From JBGPIT01 sp041485125 (lineage in GTDB: Bacteria > Desulfobacterota > Binatia > UTPRO1): a stretch of DNA of 8,940 nucleotides. Below are positions 1-8,689 of the stretch, one piece after another (within the stretch, counting starts at the first letter, position 1; every line of letters starts with the position of its first letter). A model generated the notes under the pieces. That model was not told where the DNA came from. It made no database searches and worked only from the letters and a program-made list of their open reading frames with translations. The translations under genes were made by a program, and so were the position numbers. The stretch lies in the NCBI GenBank assembly GCA_041485125.1, contig JBGPIT010000208.1, positions 1 to 8,940 of the forward strand, read 5' to 3'.

Positions 1-1
1 C

Positions 2-484
2 ACCTCCTTCGGTCTCCCCGCCCTCTGCGCCGACCTCGCGCGCGAGGTCGAGCCGCTCGTCGCGGACGGCGTGTCTCTCGAGTGGCACCTCGAGCGTGCG
101 AGCGGCGAGGTCGTCAACGACCGCATCAAGCTGAAGACGGTGCTGAAAAACCTCATCGGCAACGCGCTCAAGTTCACGTCGGCCGGCGCGGTCCACGTCA
201 CCGCCGCGGTCGCGGAGTCGGAGCTCACGATCGAGGTGCGCGACACCGGCCTCGGGATCGCCGCCGACGATCTGCCGGTGATCTTCGAGATGTTCCGTCA
301 AGTCGACGGATCCGAAACCCGCCGCTTCGGCGGCGTCGGGCTCGGGCTCCACATCGTGCGGCGGCTCACCACCATCCTCGGCGGCTCGCTGTCGGTGACG
401 AGCACGGCCGGCGTCGGCTCGACGTTCACCGTCACGTTCCCGCTCCCCACGAGGGACACGGTGGCGCACACGATCGCCGCCTAG
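2..484 (+). CDS. Sensor histidine kinase, C-terminal part (5' end outside window)
   Basis: This is the ATP-binding end of a two-component sensor kinase. The frame is open from base 2 to the TAG at 482-484, so the gene begins upstream of the window. The N-box Asn lies at 161-163 (NLIGNALKF), the G1 box DTGLGIA starts at 242, and the G2 box GGVGLGL runs about 329-349, so the HATPase_c fold is complete. The phospho-acceptor histidine and any sensor domain are off the left edge. The protein ends in TIAA, exactly as the next gene does, and about 80 of 111 aligned residues of the two HATPase domains match by hand count. The GTG at 71 is an internal valine rather than a start, because homology to the neighbour continues upstream of it (AREVEPLV). 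The signal and partner regulator are unknown. Confidence 0.93.
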   Translation, partial: TSFGLPALCADLAREVEPLVADGVSLEWHLERASGEVVNDRIKLKTVLKNLIGNALKFTSAGAVHVTAAVAESELTIEVRDTGLGIAADDLPVIFEMFRQVDGSETRRFGGVGLGLHIVRRLTTILGGSLSVTSTAGVGSTFTVTFPLPTRDTVAHTIAA

Positions 485-504
485 AGCACCGACGAGTGCG
501 AGCG

Positions 505-2385
<1,881 letters not shown>

Positions 2386-2415
2386 CGGTCGCCGCGGCGG
2401 CGCCGGAGACGACCG
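2386..2415. terminator. GC-rich inverted repeat between convergent genes, possible terminator
   Basis: The 46-base gap between the kinase stop and the oppositely oriented TPR-protein stop contains CGGTCG (2386-2391) and its exact complement CGACCG (2410-2415). The inner palindrome CGCCGCGGCG lies at 2390-2399. The placement between two gene ends suits a bidirectional terminator. No T tract follows on either strand, so intrinsic termination is not clear and the repeat could be a chance product of GC richness. Confidence 0.3.
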
Positions 2416-2431
2416 CCGCGATGCCGCCGCG

Positions 2432-3151
2432 CTACTCGAGCGCGGTGGGAGGCGTGTCTTCGCCCTCGCCGTCCGCTTTCGGTGTGCGGCCGAGGGCGAC
2501 CAGACGCGCCGAGACGAGCCGGCGCTGGTCCGAGGCGGGATGCTGCGCGAGGAATTGCTCGTAGCGCTCGCCCGCCTTGGCGGTGTCGCCGTGCTGCTCG
2601 GCCGTGCGCGCGGCGCCGATCAAGGCCTCCTCGCTGAAGGGACCCGAGATCTCGGCCGCCGATGCGTAGGCGCGCTCCGCCTCCTCGACCTTCTCCGCCT
2701 GCTCTTTCGCGTTGCCGAGACGGGTGAGCGCGAGCTGGCGCAGGTCGGTCGTCGGTGGGCCGGCGTCGAGGAAACGTTGGTAGCCGGTCGCGGCCGCGTC
2801 CGCTTGGCCGGCGAGCAGATTCGCGTTGGCGGACTGGAGGCGGGCGAGCAGCGCGTAGTTGGTGCTGCCGTAGCTCTCGGCGACCTGATTGAAGGCGGTC
2901 GCCGCGTCCGGGTACTTCTTGTCGTCGAGCAGCGCGTGTGCCTCGCGATAGGCCCGCGCCGCGCTCGACTCCTGGCTCGCCTGCATCGCACGGTAGACCA
3001 GGATCGCCGCGAGCAGCACGACGAGGGCGCCGATCGCGATGTACATCGCGGTGCGGTTCTCCTCGGTCCACGCGATCGCGCGCCGGCTCAGGGTGACGAA
3101 CTCGTCCGGTCGGCGAAGGTCTTTCCTGCGAATGTGCTCAGTGCGTGCCAC
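2432..3151 (-). CDS. Single-pass membrane TPR-like protein (YfgM-like)
   Basis: The predicted product is 239 residues. A basic N-terminus (RRKDLRRPDEF, then RRAIAW) precedes one membrane helix at about 36-54, so residues 1-35 should be cytoplasmic and the rest periplasmic. Residues 66-205 form helical TPR-like repeats, visible in the spacing of Ala, Tyr and Leu (for example AYREAHALLDDKKY and RYEQFLAQHP). A short acidic, proline-containing tail ends the protein. This layout is that of the YfgM/TPR_21 group; E. coli YfgM is an inner-membrane partner of SecYEG and periplasmic chaperones. A similar trafficking or scaffold role here is inference. The start is GTG at 3151, with GGAG (3156-3159 on this strand) four bases upstream. 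There is no other plausible start before Met36. It lies 74 bases behind the DUF151 nuclease gene and is probably cotranscribed with it. Confidence 0.85.
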   Translation of the reverse strand: MARTEHIRRKDLRRPDEFVTLSRRAIAWTEENRTAMYIAIGALVVLLAAILVYRAMQASQESSAARAYREAHALLDDKKYPDAATAFNQVAESYGSTNYALLARLQSANANLLAGQADAAATGYQRFLDAGPPTTDLRQLALTRLGNAKEQAEKVEEAERAYASAAEISGPFSEEALIGAARTAEQHGDTAKAGERYEQFLAQHPASDQRRLVSARLVALGRTPKADGEGEDTPPTALE

Positions 3152-3208
3152 GGCTCTCCGGTATCAGAGCGCGCGGAAGCGGTCGAGCGGGCGCGCCTTG
3201 GTGTGGAT

Positions 3209-3225
3209 GGTCGGAGGACCCGACC
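3209..3225 (-). terminator. Hairpin immediately after the nuclease stop codon
   Basis: On the minus strand the base directly after the nuclease TGA begins GGTCGG, followed by five loop bases and the exact complement CCGACC. The stem is perfect, GC-rich and 6 bp long. There is no following U tract, so it is more likely a 3'-end stabiliser or partial attenuator ahead of the TPR gene than a strong intrinsic terminator. Confidence 0.35.
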
Positions 3226-3741
3226 TCACATCTTGTACTTGAAATCTTCCGGCGCCATCTTTTCGAGGATCTCGGCCCATTTGTCGCGCGAGACGTTGGA
3301 GAGGTTGGTCTCCTTCCCCTCCTCCATCTGCTGCAGGACGCTCGAGGCCTCGAGCACTTTCTTCGCGACCCAGATCGGGCTCTTGGTGCGCAGCGCGAGC
3401 GAGATGGCGTCGCTCGGGCGCGAGTCGATCGTGACCTCGCGGTCGCCGATCTGGAGGTAGATCAGCGCGAAGTAGGTGTTGTCCTTGAGATCGGTCACCT
3501 CGATGCGCTCGACCGTCGCCTCGAGGTCGGTGATGATGCGCTTCAAGAGATCGTGCGTCATCGGGCGCGCCATCTTGATGCCCTCGAGCTCCGTCGCCAT
3601 CGCCGTCGCCTCGAGCAAGCCGATCCAGATGGGCAGGTTCAGCTTGTTGTCGGGATCTTTGAGGATGACGATGGGAGTTTTGGTGACGGGATCGAGGGTG
3701 AGGCCGCCGACTGTCATCTCGATAAAATTCTCGCGGCTCAT
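3226..3741 (-). CDS. Bifunctional nuclease (DUF151/BFN) family protein
   Basis: The 171-residue product carries the whole BFN domain at about residues 5-135: an N-terminal strand region ending PIVILKD, then LPIWIGLLEA, then the family signature SRPSDAISLALR. A helical C-terminal extension of about 35 residues (KETNLSNVSRDKW to FKYKM) follows. Family knowledge: the plant member BBD1 has been described with both RNase and DNase activity, and a Thermotoga member has a solved structure. The cellular job of bacterial members is not established, so nuclease activity here is a family transfer. There is no signal peptide or membrane segment, so it should be cytoplasmic. The ATG at 3741 has GGAG at 3747-3750 on this strand, five bases upstream. 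A promoter and a small hairpin lie just upstream. The gene follows the VWA gene by 61 bases. Confidence 0.93.
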   Translation of the reverse strand: MSRENFIEMTVGGLTLDPVTKTPIVILKDPDNKLNLPIWIGLLEATAMATELEGIKMARPMTHDLLKRIITDLEATVERIEVTDLKDNTYFALIYLQIGDREVTIDSRPSDAISLALRTKSPIWVAKKVLEASSVLQQMEEGKETNLSNVSRDKWAEILEKMAPEDFKYKM

Positions 3742-3742
3742 C

Positions 3743-3755
3743 CGTTCTCCGAACG
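3743..3755 (-). promoter_or_regulatory. Leader hairpin holding the nuclease Shine-Dalgarno in its loop
   Basis: The minus strand reads CGTTC-GGA-GAACG directly before the base preceding the ATG, a perfect 5-bp stem with a three-base loop. Three bases of the GGAG ribosome-binding site are in the loop and the fourth closes the stem. The outer base, 3755, is also the start site predicted from the promoter's -10 box, so the whole leader would be this hairpin. It could modulate translation or protect the 5' end. It is short enough that chance cannot be excluded. Confidence 0.4.
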
Positions 3756-3761
3756 CAGGGC

Positions 3762-3790
3762 ATTCTCCCGAAAAGGGTCTGGGAGGTCAA
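3762..3790 (-). promoter_or_regulatory. Sigma70-type promoter for the DUF151 nuclease gene
   Basis: Within the 61-base gap after the VWA gene, the minus strand has TTGACC (3785-3790; five of six matches to TTGACA), exactly 17 bases, then GAGAAT (3762-3767; four of six matches to TATAAT). The predicted start is near 3755, giving a leader of about 14 bases that contains GGAG. This suggests the nuclease and TPR genes can be expressed independently of the MoxR/VWA pair. The 5-bp inverted repeat CTCCC/GGGAG (3781-3785 and 3765-3769) spans the spacer and could be an operator or a weak upstream terminator stem. Confidence 0.5.
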
Positions 3791-3802
3791 TCCCCGAACG
3801 GG

Positions 3803-5215
3803 TCAGGTGAGCACGAGACGATCGATCACCTTGTAGAGCTGATTCAAGTTGCGGCACTCTTCGACGATGTCGCAGTGCGGGAGGTAGCGATCCATCTCGC
3901 TGTCGCCGAATCCCCACGTCATGCGGTTCTCCGGATTGAGCCAGATGAGCTGCTTCGCGCGCTGCTTGATCTCCTTCAGCACCCACTCGTGCGCGAGATT
4001 GTAGTTGTTGCGCGCGTCGCCGAGGACGATGACCGTCGTGTGGCGCGTGATCGCCGGGAGATGGTCGCGATGGAAGAGGCGGAAGGCGCGCCCGAAGTCC
4101 GAGTGCGCGTAGACGTTGATGACGTTGCCGCGGATCGCCTGATCGATCGCCTGGTGGATCTCGTTCTCCTCGAAAAGCTTGGTGATCTCGCCGATGTCGG
4201 CGACGAAGATGAACGAGCGCACCTTGGAGTAGAGGTCCTGCAGCGAGTAGACGAACTGCAGCATGAAGCGTGAGACGTTCCGCACCGAGTCCGAGACGTC
4301 GCACAGCACGAGTATGCGAGGTTTCACGCGCTTGCGCTTGTCGAACTGCACCTTGAACGGTACGCCGCCGTACTGGAGGTTCGTCCGCAAGGTGTCCTTG
4401 ACGTCGAACTTGCCGCGGCGGGCGGAGCGGCGCTTCACCGCGAGGACGTTCTTCAGGCGCTGCGCGAGCTTCGTCACCGCCTCCTTCATGCGGCGGATCT
4501 CGTCCTCGGAGAGATAGTAGAAGCTCTTCTCGGCGAGCGCCTGCATGCGGAGCGCGTCGCGCTGGGTGACGTCGCGCTTCTCCATCTCGCCGCGCACGTA
4601 GCGGCGGATCAGGTCCTGCAGCTCCTGCAGCCGGCGATCGATGAAGCGGCCCATCTGTTGGCGTTGCGGATCTTGCTCGCCCTCGCCCGCCACCAGGGCT
4701 CGGATGTCCTGGAGCTCGCGCGCGAGATCGCCGACGCCGAGCGCCTGCTGCATGCCCTGCGCGAACTGTCCCTCCTGGAACGCGCGCTCCATGCGCCCGA
4801 CGCCGGCGCGCGCGGCGGCGTCGCGCAGCATCTTCTCGAGCCGGCCGGTGTCCTGCTCGAGCAGCGCACGCGCCAGCTCCGACGGCTCGATCCCCTGCTC
4901 GCGCAAGAGCTTCGCGAGCTCGTCGAGGAGCTTCTGGAACTCCGCCGGCGACATCTCGAGGGCGTCCATCGACGCGGCCTCGGCGCGCTTCGCGAGCTCG
5001 CCGATGCCGGAGAAGTAGAGGTCGAAGAGCGACTCGTAGACCGGCACGTCGACGGCGCGCTTCACGAGCGTGGTGCGGAGCGCGTCCTTGAACGCCTGGC
5101 GCGAGCCGAGCCCGACGACGTCGAGGGCGCGGAAGGTGTCCATGCTCTCCGCGAACGACACCCGGATGCCGTTCTGACGGAGCAGATCGGTGAACTCGAT
5201 CAGCTTGGTGTCCAT
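3803..5215 (-). CDS. CoxE-like von Willebrand factor A domain protein
   Basis: The 470-residue cytoplasmic product has three parts. Residues 5-70 resemble the CoxE N-terminal helical segment (FTDLLRQNGIRVSF onward). Residues 80-290 are charged and helical, rich in Glu, Arg and Gln, with likely coiled coil. The VWA domain occupies about 298-470. The metal site (MIDAS) is DVSDS at 306-310, with GDARNNY placing Asp400 as the later acidic ligand. The usual threonine position appears to be Ser372 in HSDFG. CoxE-type proteins work with MoxR/CoxD ATPases; in carbon monoxide dehydrogenase maturation the pair helps build the metal centre. The client here is unknown, as no dehydrogenase is in view. I chose the ATG at 5215; a TTG one codon upstream is possible. 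The ATG is 7 bases behind the ATPase stop with only a weak Shine-Dalgarno, so translational coupling is likely. Confidence 0.93.
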   Translation of the reverse strand: MDTKLIEFTDLLRQNGIRVSFAESMDTFRALDVVGLGSRQAFKDALRTTLVKRAVDVPVYESLFDLYFSGIGELAKRAEAASMDALEMSPAEFQKLLDELAKLLREQGIEPSELARALLEQDTGRLEKMLRDAAARAGVGRMERAFQEGQFAQGMQQALGVGDLARELQDIRALVAGEGEQDPQRQQMGRFIDRRLQELQDLIRRYVRGEMEKRDVTQRDALRMQALAEKSFYYLSEDEIRRMKEAVTKLAQRLKNVLAVKRRSARRGKFDVKDTLRTNLQYGGVPFKVQFDKRKRVKPRILVLCDVSDSVRNVSRFMLQFVYSLQDLYSKVRSFIFVADIGEITKLFEENEIHQAIDQAIRGNVINVYAHSDFGRAFRLFHRDHLPAITRHTTVIVLGDARNNYNLAHEWVLKEIKQRAKQLIWLNPENRMTWGFGDSEMDRYLPHCDIVEECRNLNQLYKVIDRLVLT

Positions 5216-5222
5216 CAACGGC

Positions 5223-6194
5223 TCAGTGCAGCACGTCCTTCGCCGGCGACCCGTCGGCCGGCGGCGGCGTCACCGCCTTGGCGCGCTGGCGGGCGACGTG
5301 GTCCTTCAGCTCCTGCTGCGCTTTCCGGATGTCGCCCTCGTACTTGAGGATCGTGCTGAGCGTGTCGTTCACCAGCTCCGAGTCGAGCGTGTCGACGTTC
5401 AGGATCGTCAGCGCCTTCGCCCAGTCGAGCGTCTCGCTGATGCTCGGCGCTTTCTTGAGATCGAGCTTGCGGATCGCCTGCACCGCGCCGACGACCTCGT
5501 CGGCGAGCCGCTCGGCGACGCCCGGCACCTTGAGCAAGATGATCTCGAGCTCCTGCTCGCGACTGGGGAAGTCGATGTAGAGGTGCAGGCAGCGACGCTT
5601 GAGCGCGTCCGACATCTCGCGCGCGTTGTTGCTGGTGAGGACGACGAGGGGGATGTGCCGCGCCTTCAAGGTGCCGAGCTCGGGCACGCTCACCTGGAAG
5701 TCGGAGAGCACCTCGAGGAGGAACGCCTCGAACTCCGTGTCGGCCTTGTCGATCTCGTCGATCAAGAGGACCGACGGCTCATCCGAGGTGATCGCACGCA
5801 GGAGCGGCCGCGGCACGATGAAGCGCTCCGAGAAGAAGACGTCGTCTTGATTCGAGATCCGCTCGACCGCCTCGGCGAGACCTTTGGTGCCCTCGAGCAC
5901 CTCGCCGATCTTGTCCTTCAGGATCTGCGTGTAGAGGAGCTGCTTGGCGTACTCCCACTCGTAGAGCGCCTTCGACTCGTCGAGCCCCTCGTAGCACTGC
6001 AGGCGGATGAGCTCCTGGCCGAGCGCACCGGCGAGGACCTTGGCGAGCTCGGTCTTGCCGACGCCCGCGGGACCTTCGACGAGAATCGGCTTGCGGAGCT
6101 TGCTCGCGAGATAGACGACCGTCGCGATCGTGCGATTGCAGATGTAGCGCTCGCCGGCGAAGCGCTCGATGACGTCGTCGATGGAGGAGAACAT
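5223..6194 (-). CDS. MoxR-family AAA+ ATPase (CoxD-like)
   Basis: The 323-residue product is a single AAA+ module that should hydrolyse ATP, probably as a hexamer, to remodel or activate a client protein together with the VWA protein encoded next. Visible motifs are Walker A GPAGVGKT (41-48), Walker B LLIDEID (143-149), sensor 1 at TSNN (187-190) and an arginine-finger candidate in KRR (199-201). The helical lid carries SISETLDWAKAL (251-262), the form I associate with CoxD-like MoxR proteins; it lacks the arginine common at sensor 2 of other MoxR groups. The C-terminal 20 residues are polar and proline-rich. The ATG at 6194 has AGGA (6201-6204 on this strand) six bases upstream. It is the first gene of the minus-strand cluster, divergent from the NRDE gene. 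On this strand I see only a weak promoter candidate in the 107-base intergenic region. Confidence 0.95.
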   Translation of the reverse strand: MFSSIDDVIERFAGERYICNRTIATVVYLASKLRKPILVEGPAGVGKTELAKVLAGALGQELIRLQCYEGLDESKALYEWEYAKQLLYTQILKDKIGEVLEGTKGLAEAVERISNQDDVFFSERFIVPRPLLRAITSDEPSVLLIDEIDKADTEFEAFLLEVLSDFQVSVPELGTLKARHIPLVVLTSNNAREMSDALKRRCLHLYIDFPSREQELEIILLKVPGVAERLADEVVGAVQAIRKLDLKKAPSISETLDWAKALTILNVDTLDSELVNDTLSTILKYEGDIRKAQQELKDHVARQRAKAVTPPPADGSPAKDVLH

Positions 6195-6289
6195 GCGCCG
6201 TCCTTTGTGGCGCCGAGTCGTGACGTGCGCTAACCCGGCGCAAAATGGTGGCCGACGCTACCATGCAGGGTGGGGTCACACAATTCGTA

Positions 6290-6295
6290 TATACT
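6290..6295 (+). promoter_or_regulatory. -10 element (TATACT) for a probably leaderless NRDE transcript
   Basis: TATACT lies in a short AT-rich patch (6281-6295) that stands out from its GC-rich surroundings. It matches TATAAT at five of six positions. Its usual +1 falls on the A of the ATG at 6302. No recognisable -35 box is found 16-18 bases upstream and no Shine-Dalgarno precedes the ATG, both of which fit an activator-assisted or alternative-sigma promoter giving a leaderless mRNA. Confidence 0.45.
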
Positions 6296-6301
6296 CCGCG
6301 C

Positions 6302-7063
6302 ATGTGCACGCTCGCGGTCTACGTCCGGCAATTCGCCGATACGCCTCTCGTGGTCGCCGCGAACCGTGACGAGTTCTTCGCGCGACCCGCGACGTCGCCC
6401 GAGCTGCTCGTCGCCGAGCCGCGCATCGTCGGCGGCCGCGACCTCCGCGCCGGCGGCACCTGGCTCGGCATCAGCGCCCGCGGCGTCGTCGCCGGTCTTC
6501 TCAATCGCCGCACCGAGGACGCACCCGATCCATCCAAGCGCTCGCGCGGCATCCTCCTGCTCGAGGTCCTCGCCTGCCCGTCCGCCGAGGCCGCCTGCCG
6601 CTTCCTCGAGCAGATCGACGGCGATCAGTACAACGCCTTCAACCTCCTCGTCGCCGACGCGCACGGCGCCTGGGCGGTGCAGAACAAGGCGGGCGCGATG
6701 CACCTCGTCGCGCTCGACACCGGCGTCCACCTCATCAGCAACCTCGACATCAACGACCCGACCTGTCCGAAGATCGCGCGCTCGCACCGCCTCTTCGCCG
6801 CCGCCGGCGAGACGTTCGCGGGCGACGGCGACCGCGCGCGATTCCGCGGCGGCCTGCAAGCGATCCTGAGCGACCACACCACCGCGTTCGATCCACGTTT
6901 GCCCGACGCGCTCGGCGCGATCTGCGTCCACACACCGACCTTCGGCACGCGCTGCTCGTCGCTGATCTTCGCGACCAGCGAAGGCGGCGGCACGCGGTGG
7001 GATCATTGGTTCGCCGACGGCCCGCCCTGCACCGCGAGCTACGCGCCGGCGCTAACGCCCTGA
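6302..7063 (+). CDS. NRDE (TANGO2/DUF833) family protein
   Basis: The 253-residue product begins MCTLAVYV and carries the family's eponymous NRDE at 21-24. GGRDLRAGGTWLGI follows at 44-57, with the rest of the domain extending to the end; the family is usually of similar length. Cys2, exposed after methionine removal, is in the position expected of an N-terminal nucleophile hydrolase fold. This argues for the ATG at 6302 over the in-frame ATG at 6245, which would bury it. Eukaryotic TANGO2/HRG-9 has been linked to haem trafficking; the bacterial role is not settled, and I transfer none here. There is no signal peptide. No Shine-Dalgarno is present, and a TATACT box lies just upstream. It is divergent from the MoxR gene, and its last 12 bases overlap the end of the solute-binding protein gene on the other strand. 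Confidence 0.92.
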   Translation: MCTLAVYVRQFADTPLVVAANRDEFFARPATSPELLVAEPRIVGGRDLRAGGTWLGISARGVVAGLLNRRTEDAPDPSKRSRGILLLEVLACPSAEAACRFLEQIDGDQYNAFNLLVADAHGAWAVQNKAGAMHLVALDTGVHLISNLDINDPTCPKIARSHRLFAAAGETFAGDGDRARFRGGLQAILSDHTTAFDPRLPDALGAICVHTPTFGTRCSSLIFATSEGGGTRWDHWFADGPPCTASYAPALTP

Positions 7064-8689
7064 TCCTCCGCCGGCGACTGGCTCGGGATCGAGCCAGACG
7101 TCGGTGAAGCGCCCCGGCAGCAGCGGATGGATGCGATAGCCGTGCACCCGCGGGGTGTGAATGACGTACGTGATCGGCTGATAGAGCAGAATAACGGGGG
7201 CATCGTCGACGATCATCCGCTCGATCTCCGCGTAGGCGCGCGTGCGCGCCGCCGGCTCGGTGATCGGCCGCGCGGCTTCGAGCCGCCGATCCACCTCCGG
7301 GTTGGAGTAGAAGCTGTGGTTGTTGTCCTGACCGGTGTGAAAGAGGATGTCGAGAAAGTTCTCCGGGTCGGGAAAGTCGGCCGACCAGCCGAGAATGAAG
7401 AGCGGCACCGTCCGCGGCTGCCGGATGGCCTCGAGAAACGAGCTCCACGCGACCGACTTGATACTCAACGTCACCCCGACGCGCGCGAGGTCTTGCTGGA
7501 GCTTCTGCGCCATCTTCAACTCGAGGTCGCCGGCACCGCGCGTCCACAGCTCGACCGAGAAGCCCCCACCCTGCCCTGCGCTCTCCAGTAGGGCGCGCGC
7601 CTTCGCCGGATCGTAGGGGTAGCCGTCGAGCTCGGCGTGGTAGCCGGGCATGTTGGCGGGCACCACGCCGCGGGCAACGATGCCGCGCCCGTTCAGCAGC
7701 GCGATCACCTCACTCTTGTTGACGGCGTAGTTGAGCGCCTGCCGGACGCGACGGTCGTCGAGCGGGGGGATCTGACAATTGATACCGATGAATTCCGTGG
7801 TCAGGGTCGCGGCGTGCACCAGCTGGTCCGCGCGCGACGGATCACGCATCACCGCCGGAAAGTCGGCCGGCGGAATCCCCGACAGGTCGAGCTCGCCGCT
7901 CTCGAACATCAACCAGGTGAGCTGCTCGTTGACGCCGATCTGCTCGACGACGCCGTCGAGGTACGGCCGGTCGGCGCGCCGGTAGCGCGGGTTCCGCGCC
8001 AGGACGATGCGCTCGCCGCGGCGCCACTCGCGCAGCACGAACGGGCCGCTGCCGATCGGCGCCATGCTGAAGTCGTCTCCAAGACGGCGGGCCAGCGCCA
8101 CCGGCACGACCGAGGCGAAGAGCAGCGCCAGCTTGTGAAGGAAGAGCGCGTCGGGCGCCTCGAGCTCGATCACGAGCGTCCGCGGGTCCGGCGTCGTGAG
8201 CCCGGCCACGTGCTCGCTCGTCCCCGCGACGTAGTCGCGCGCCCCGCGGATCTCGCGGTAGTACTCGGCGCCTTGCGAGCTCGTCTTCGGATTCAGCACG
8301 CGCTCGAGGCTTCCCGCCGCGTCGCTCGCCGTGAGCGGAGTGCCGTCCGAGAAGACCACCCCCTCCGGCAAGGTGAAGGTGTAGCGCAGACCGTCGGCTG
8401 AGCGCTCCCAATGCTCGGCGAGCGACGGCACGAGCTCGCCCGCGTCGTCGTACGTGAAGAGCGTCTCGAAGAGGTGCTGCTCGTACGCCCACGACGTCGT
8501 GTCGTAGCCGAGGGCGGGATCGAGCGTCGGCACGTCCTCGCTGGTCGCGAGCCGAAGGACGCCGCCGCGTTGCTCGCCGGGTGGCCGCGCCGGCCACTCG
8601 AGCCGATCGCCGCGCGAGCACGCCGACGCCGCGGTCGTCGTCACGATCGCGAACGCCGCGGCCACGGCGCGCGCGGCGCGTGTCCTCAC
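7052..8689 (-). CDS. Peptide-type ABC transporter solute-binding lipoprotein
   Basis: The 545-residue product is a family 5 extracellular binding protein (the DppA/OppA/NikA type) that delivers a peptide-like or other small ligand to its ABC permease. A basic, Ala-rich leader ends in the lipobox ASAC, with Cys24 as the lipid-anchored residue. The mature part shows family landmarks: LRLATSEDVPTLDP near the N-terminus, GLRYTFTLPEGVVFSDGTPL, RQALNYAVNKSEVIALL, and the C-terminal run from FYSNPEVDRRL to MIVDDAPVILLYQP. I chose the GTG at 8689 because it gives a normal lipoprotein leader and overlaps the permease stop as GTGA, a classic coupled junction. A longer reading to 8788 would add 33 residues that are an out-of-frame reading of the permease. 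Ligand specificity cannot be read from the sequence. Confidence 0.94.
   Translation of the reverse strand: MRTRAARAVAAAFAIVTTTAASACSRGDRLEWPARPPGEQRGGVLRLATSEDVPTLDPALGYDTTSWAYEQHLFETLFTYDDAGELVPSLAEHWERSADGLRYTFTLPEGVVFSDGTPLTASDAAGSLERVLNPKTSSQGAEYYREIRGARDYVAGTSEHVAGLTTPDPRTLVIELEAPDALFLHKLALLFASVVPVALARRLGDDFSMAPIGSGPFVLREWRRGERIVLARNPRYRRADRPYLDGVVEQIGVNEQLTWLMFESGELDLSGIPPADFPAVMRDPSRADQLVHAATLTTEFIGINCQIPPLDDRRVRQALNYAVNKSEVIALLNGRGIVARGVVPANMPGYHAELDGYPYDPAKARALLESAGQGGGFSVELWTRGAGDLELKMAQKLQQDLARVGVTLSIKSVAWSSFLEAIRQPRTVPLFILGWSADFPDPENFLDILFHTGQDNNHSFYSNPEVDRRLEAARPITEPAARTRAYAEIERMIVDDAPVILLYQPITYVIHTPRVHGYRIHPLLPGRFTDVWLDPEPVAGGGSGR

Noticed and set aside
82..504. Upstream extension of the second kinase's frame into the first kinase
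   Set aside because: The extension (RRGRQRPHQAEDG and similar) is an out-of-frame reading of the first kinase's HATPase domain; no kinase of this type begins that way.
5190..6233. Plus-strand frame of 347 codons opposite the MoxR ATPase
   Set aside because: It is fully antisense to a gene with intact Walker motifs; the product is a repetitive Leu/Glu/Asp/Arg pattern typical of GC-rich shadows.
6195..6301. Promoter for the MoxR gene (TTGTGT-17-TAGCGT on the minus strand)
   Set aside because: Each hexamer has only about three matches to consensus, too weak to list as a feature.
6230..7006. Minus-strand frame opposite the NRDE gene
   Set aside because: It is a shadow of the NRDE coding frame, with an Ala/Arg/Glu/Asp-biased product and no motif.
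7637..8401. Plus-strand frame of 254 codons opposite the binding protein
   Set aside because: It is antisense to a well-supported family 5 binding protein and shows no domain or ribosome-binding site.
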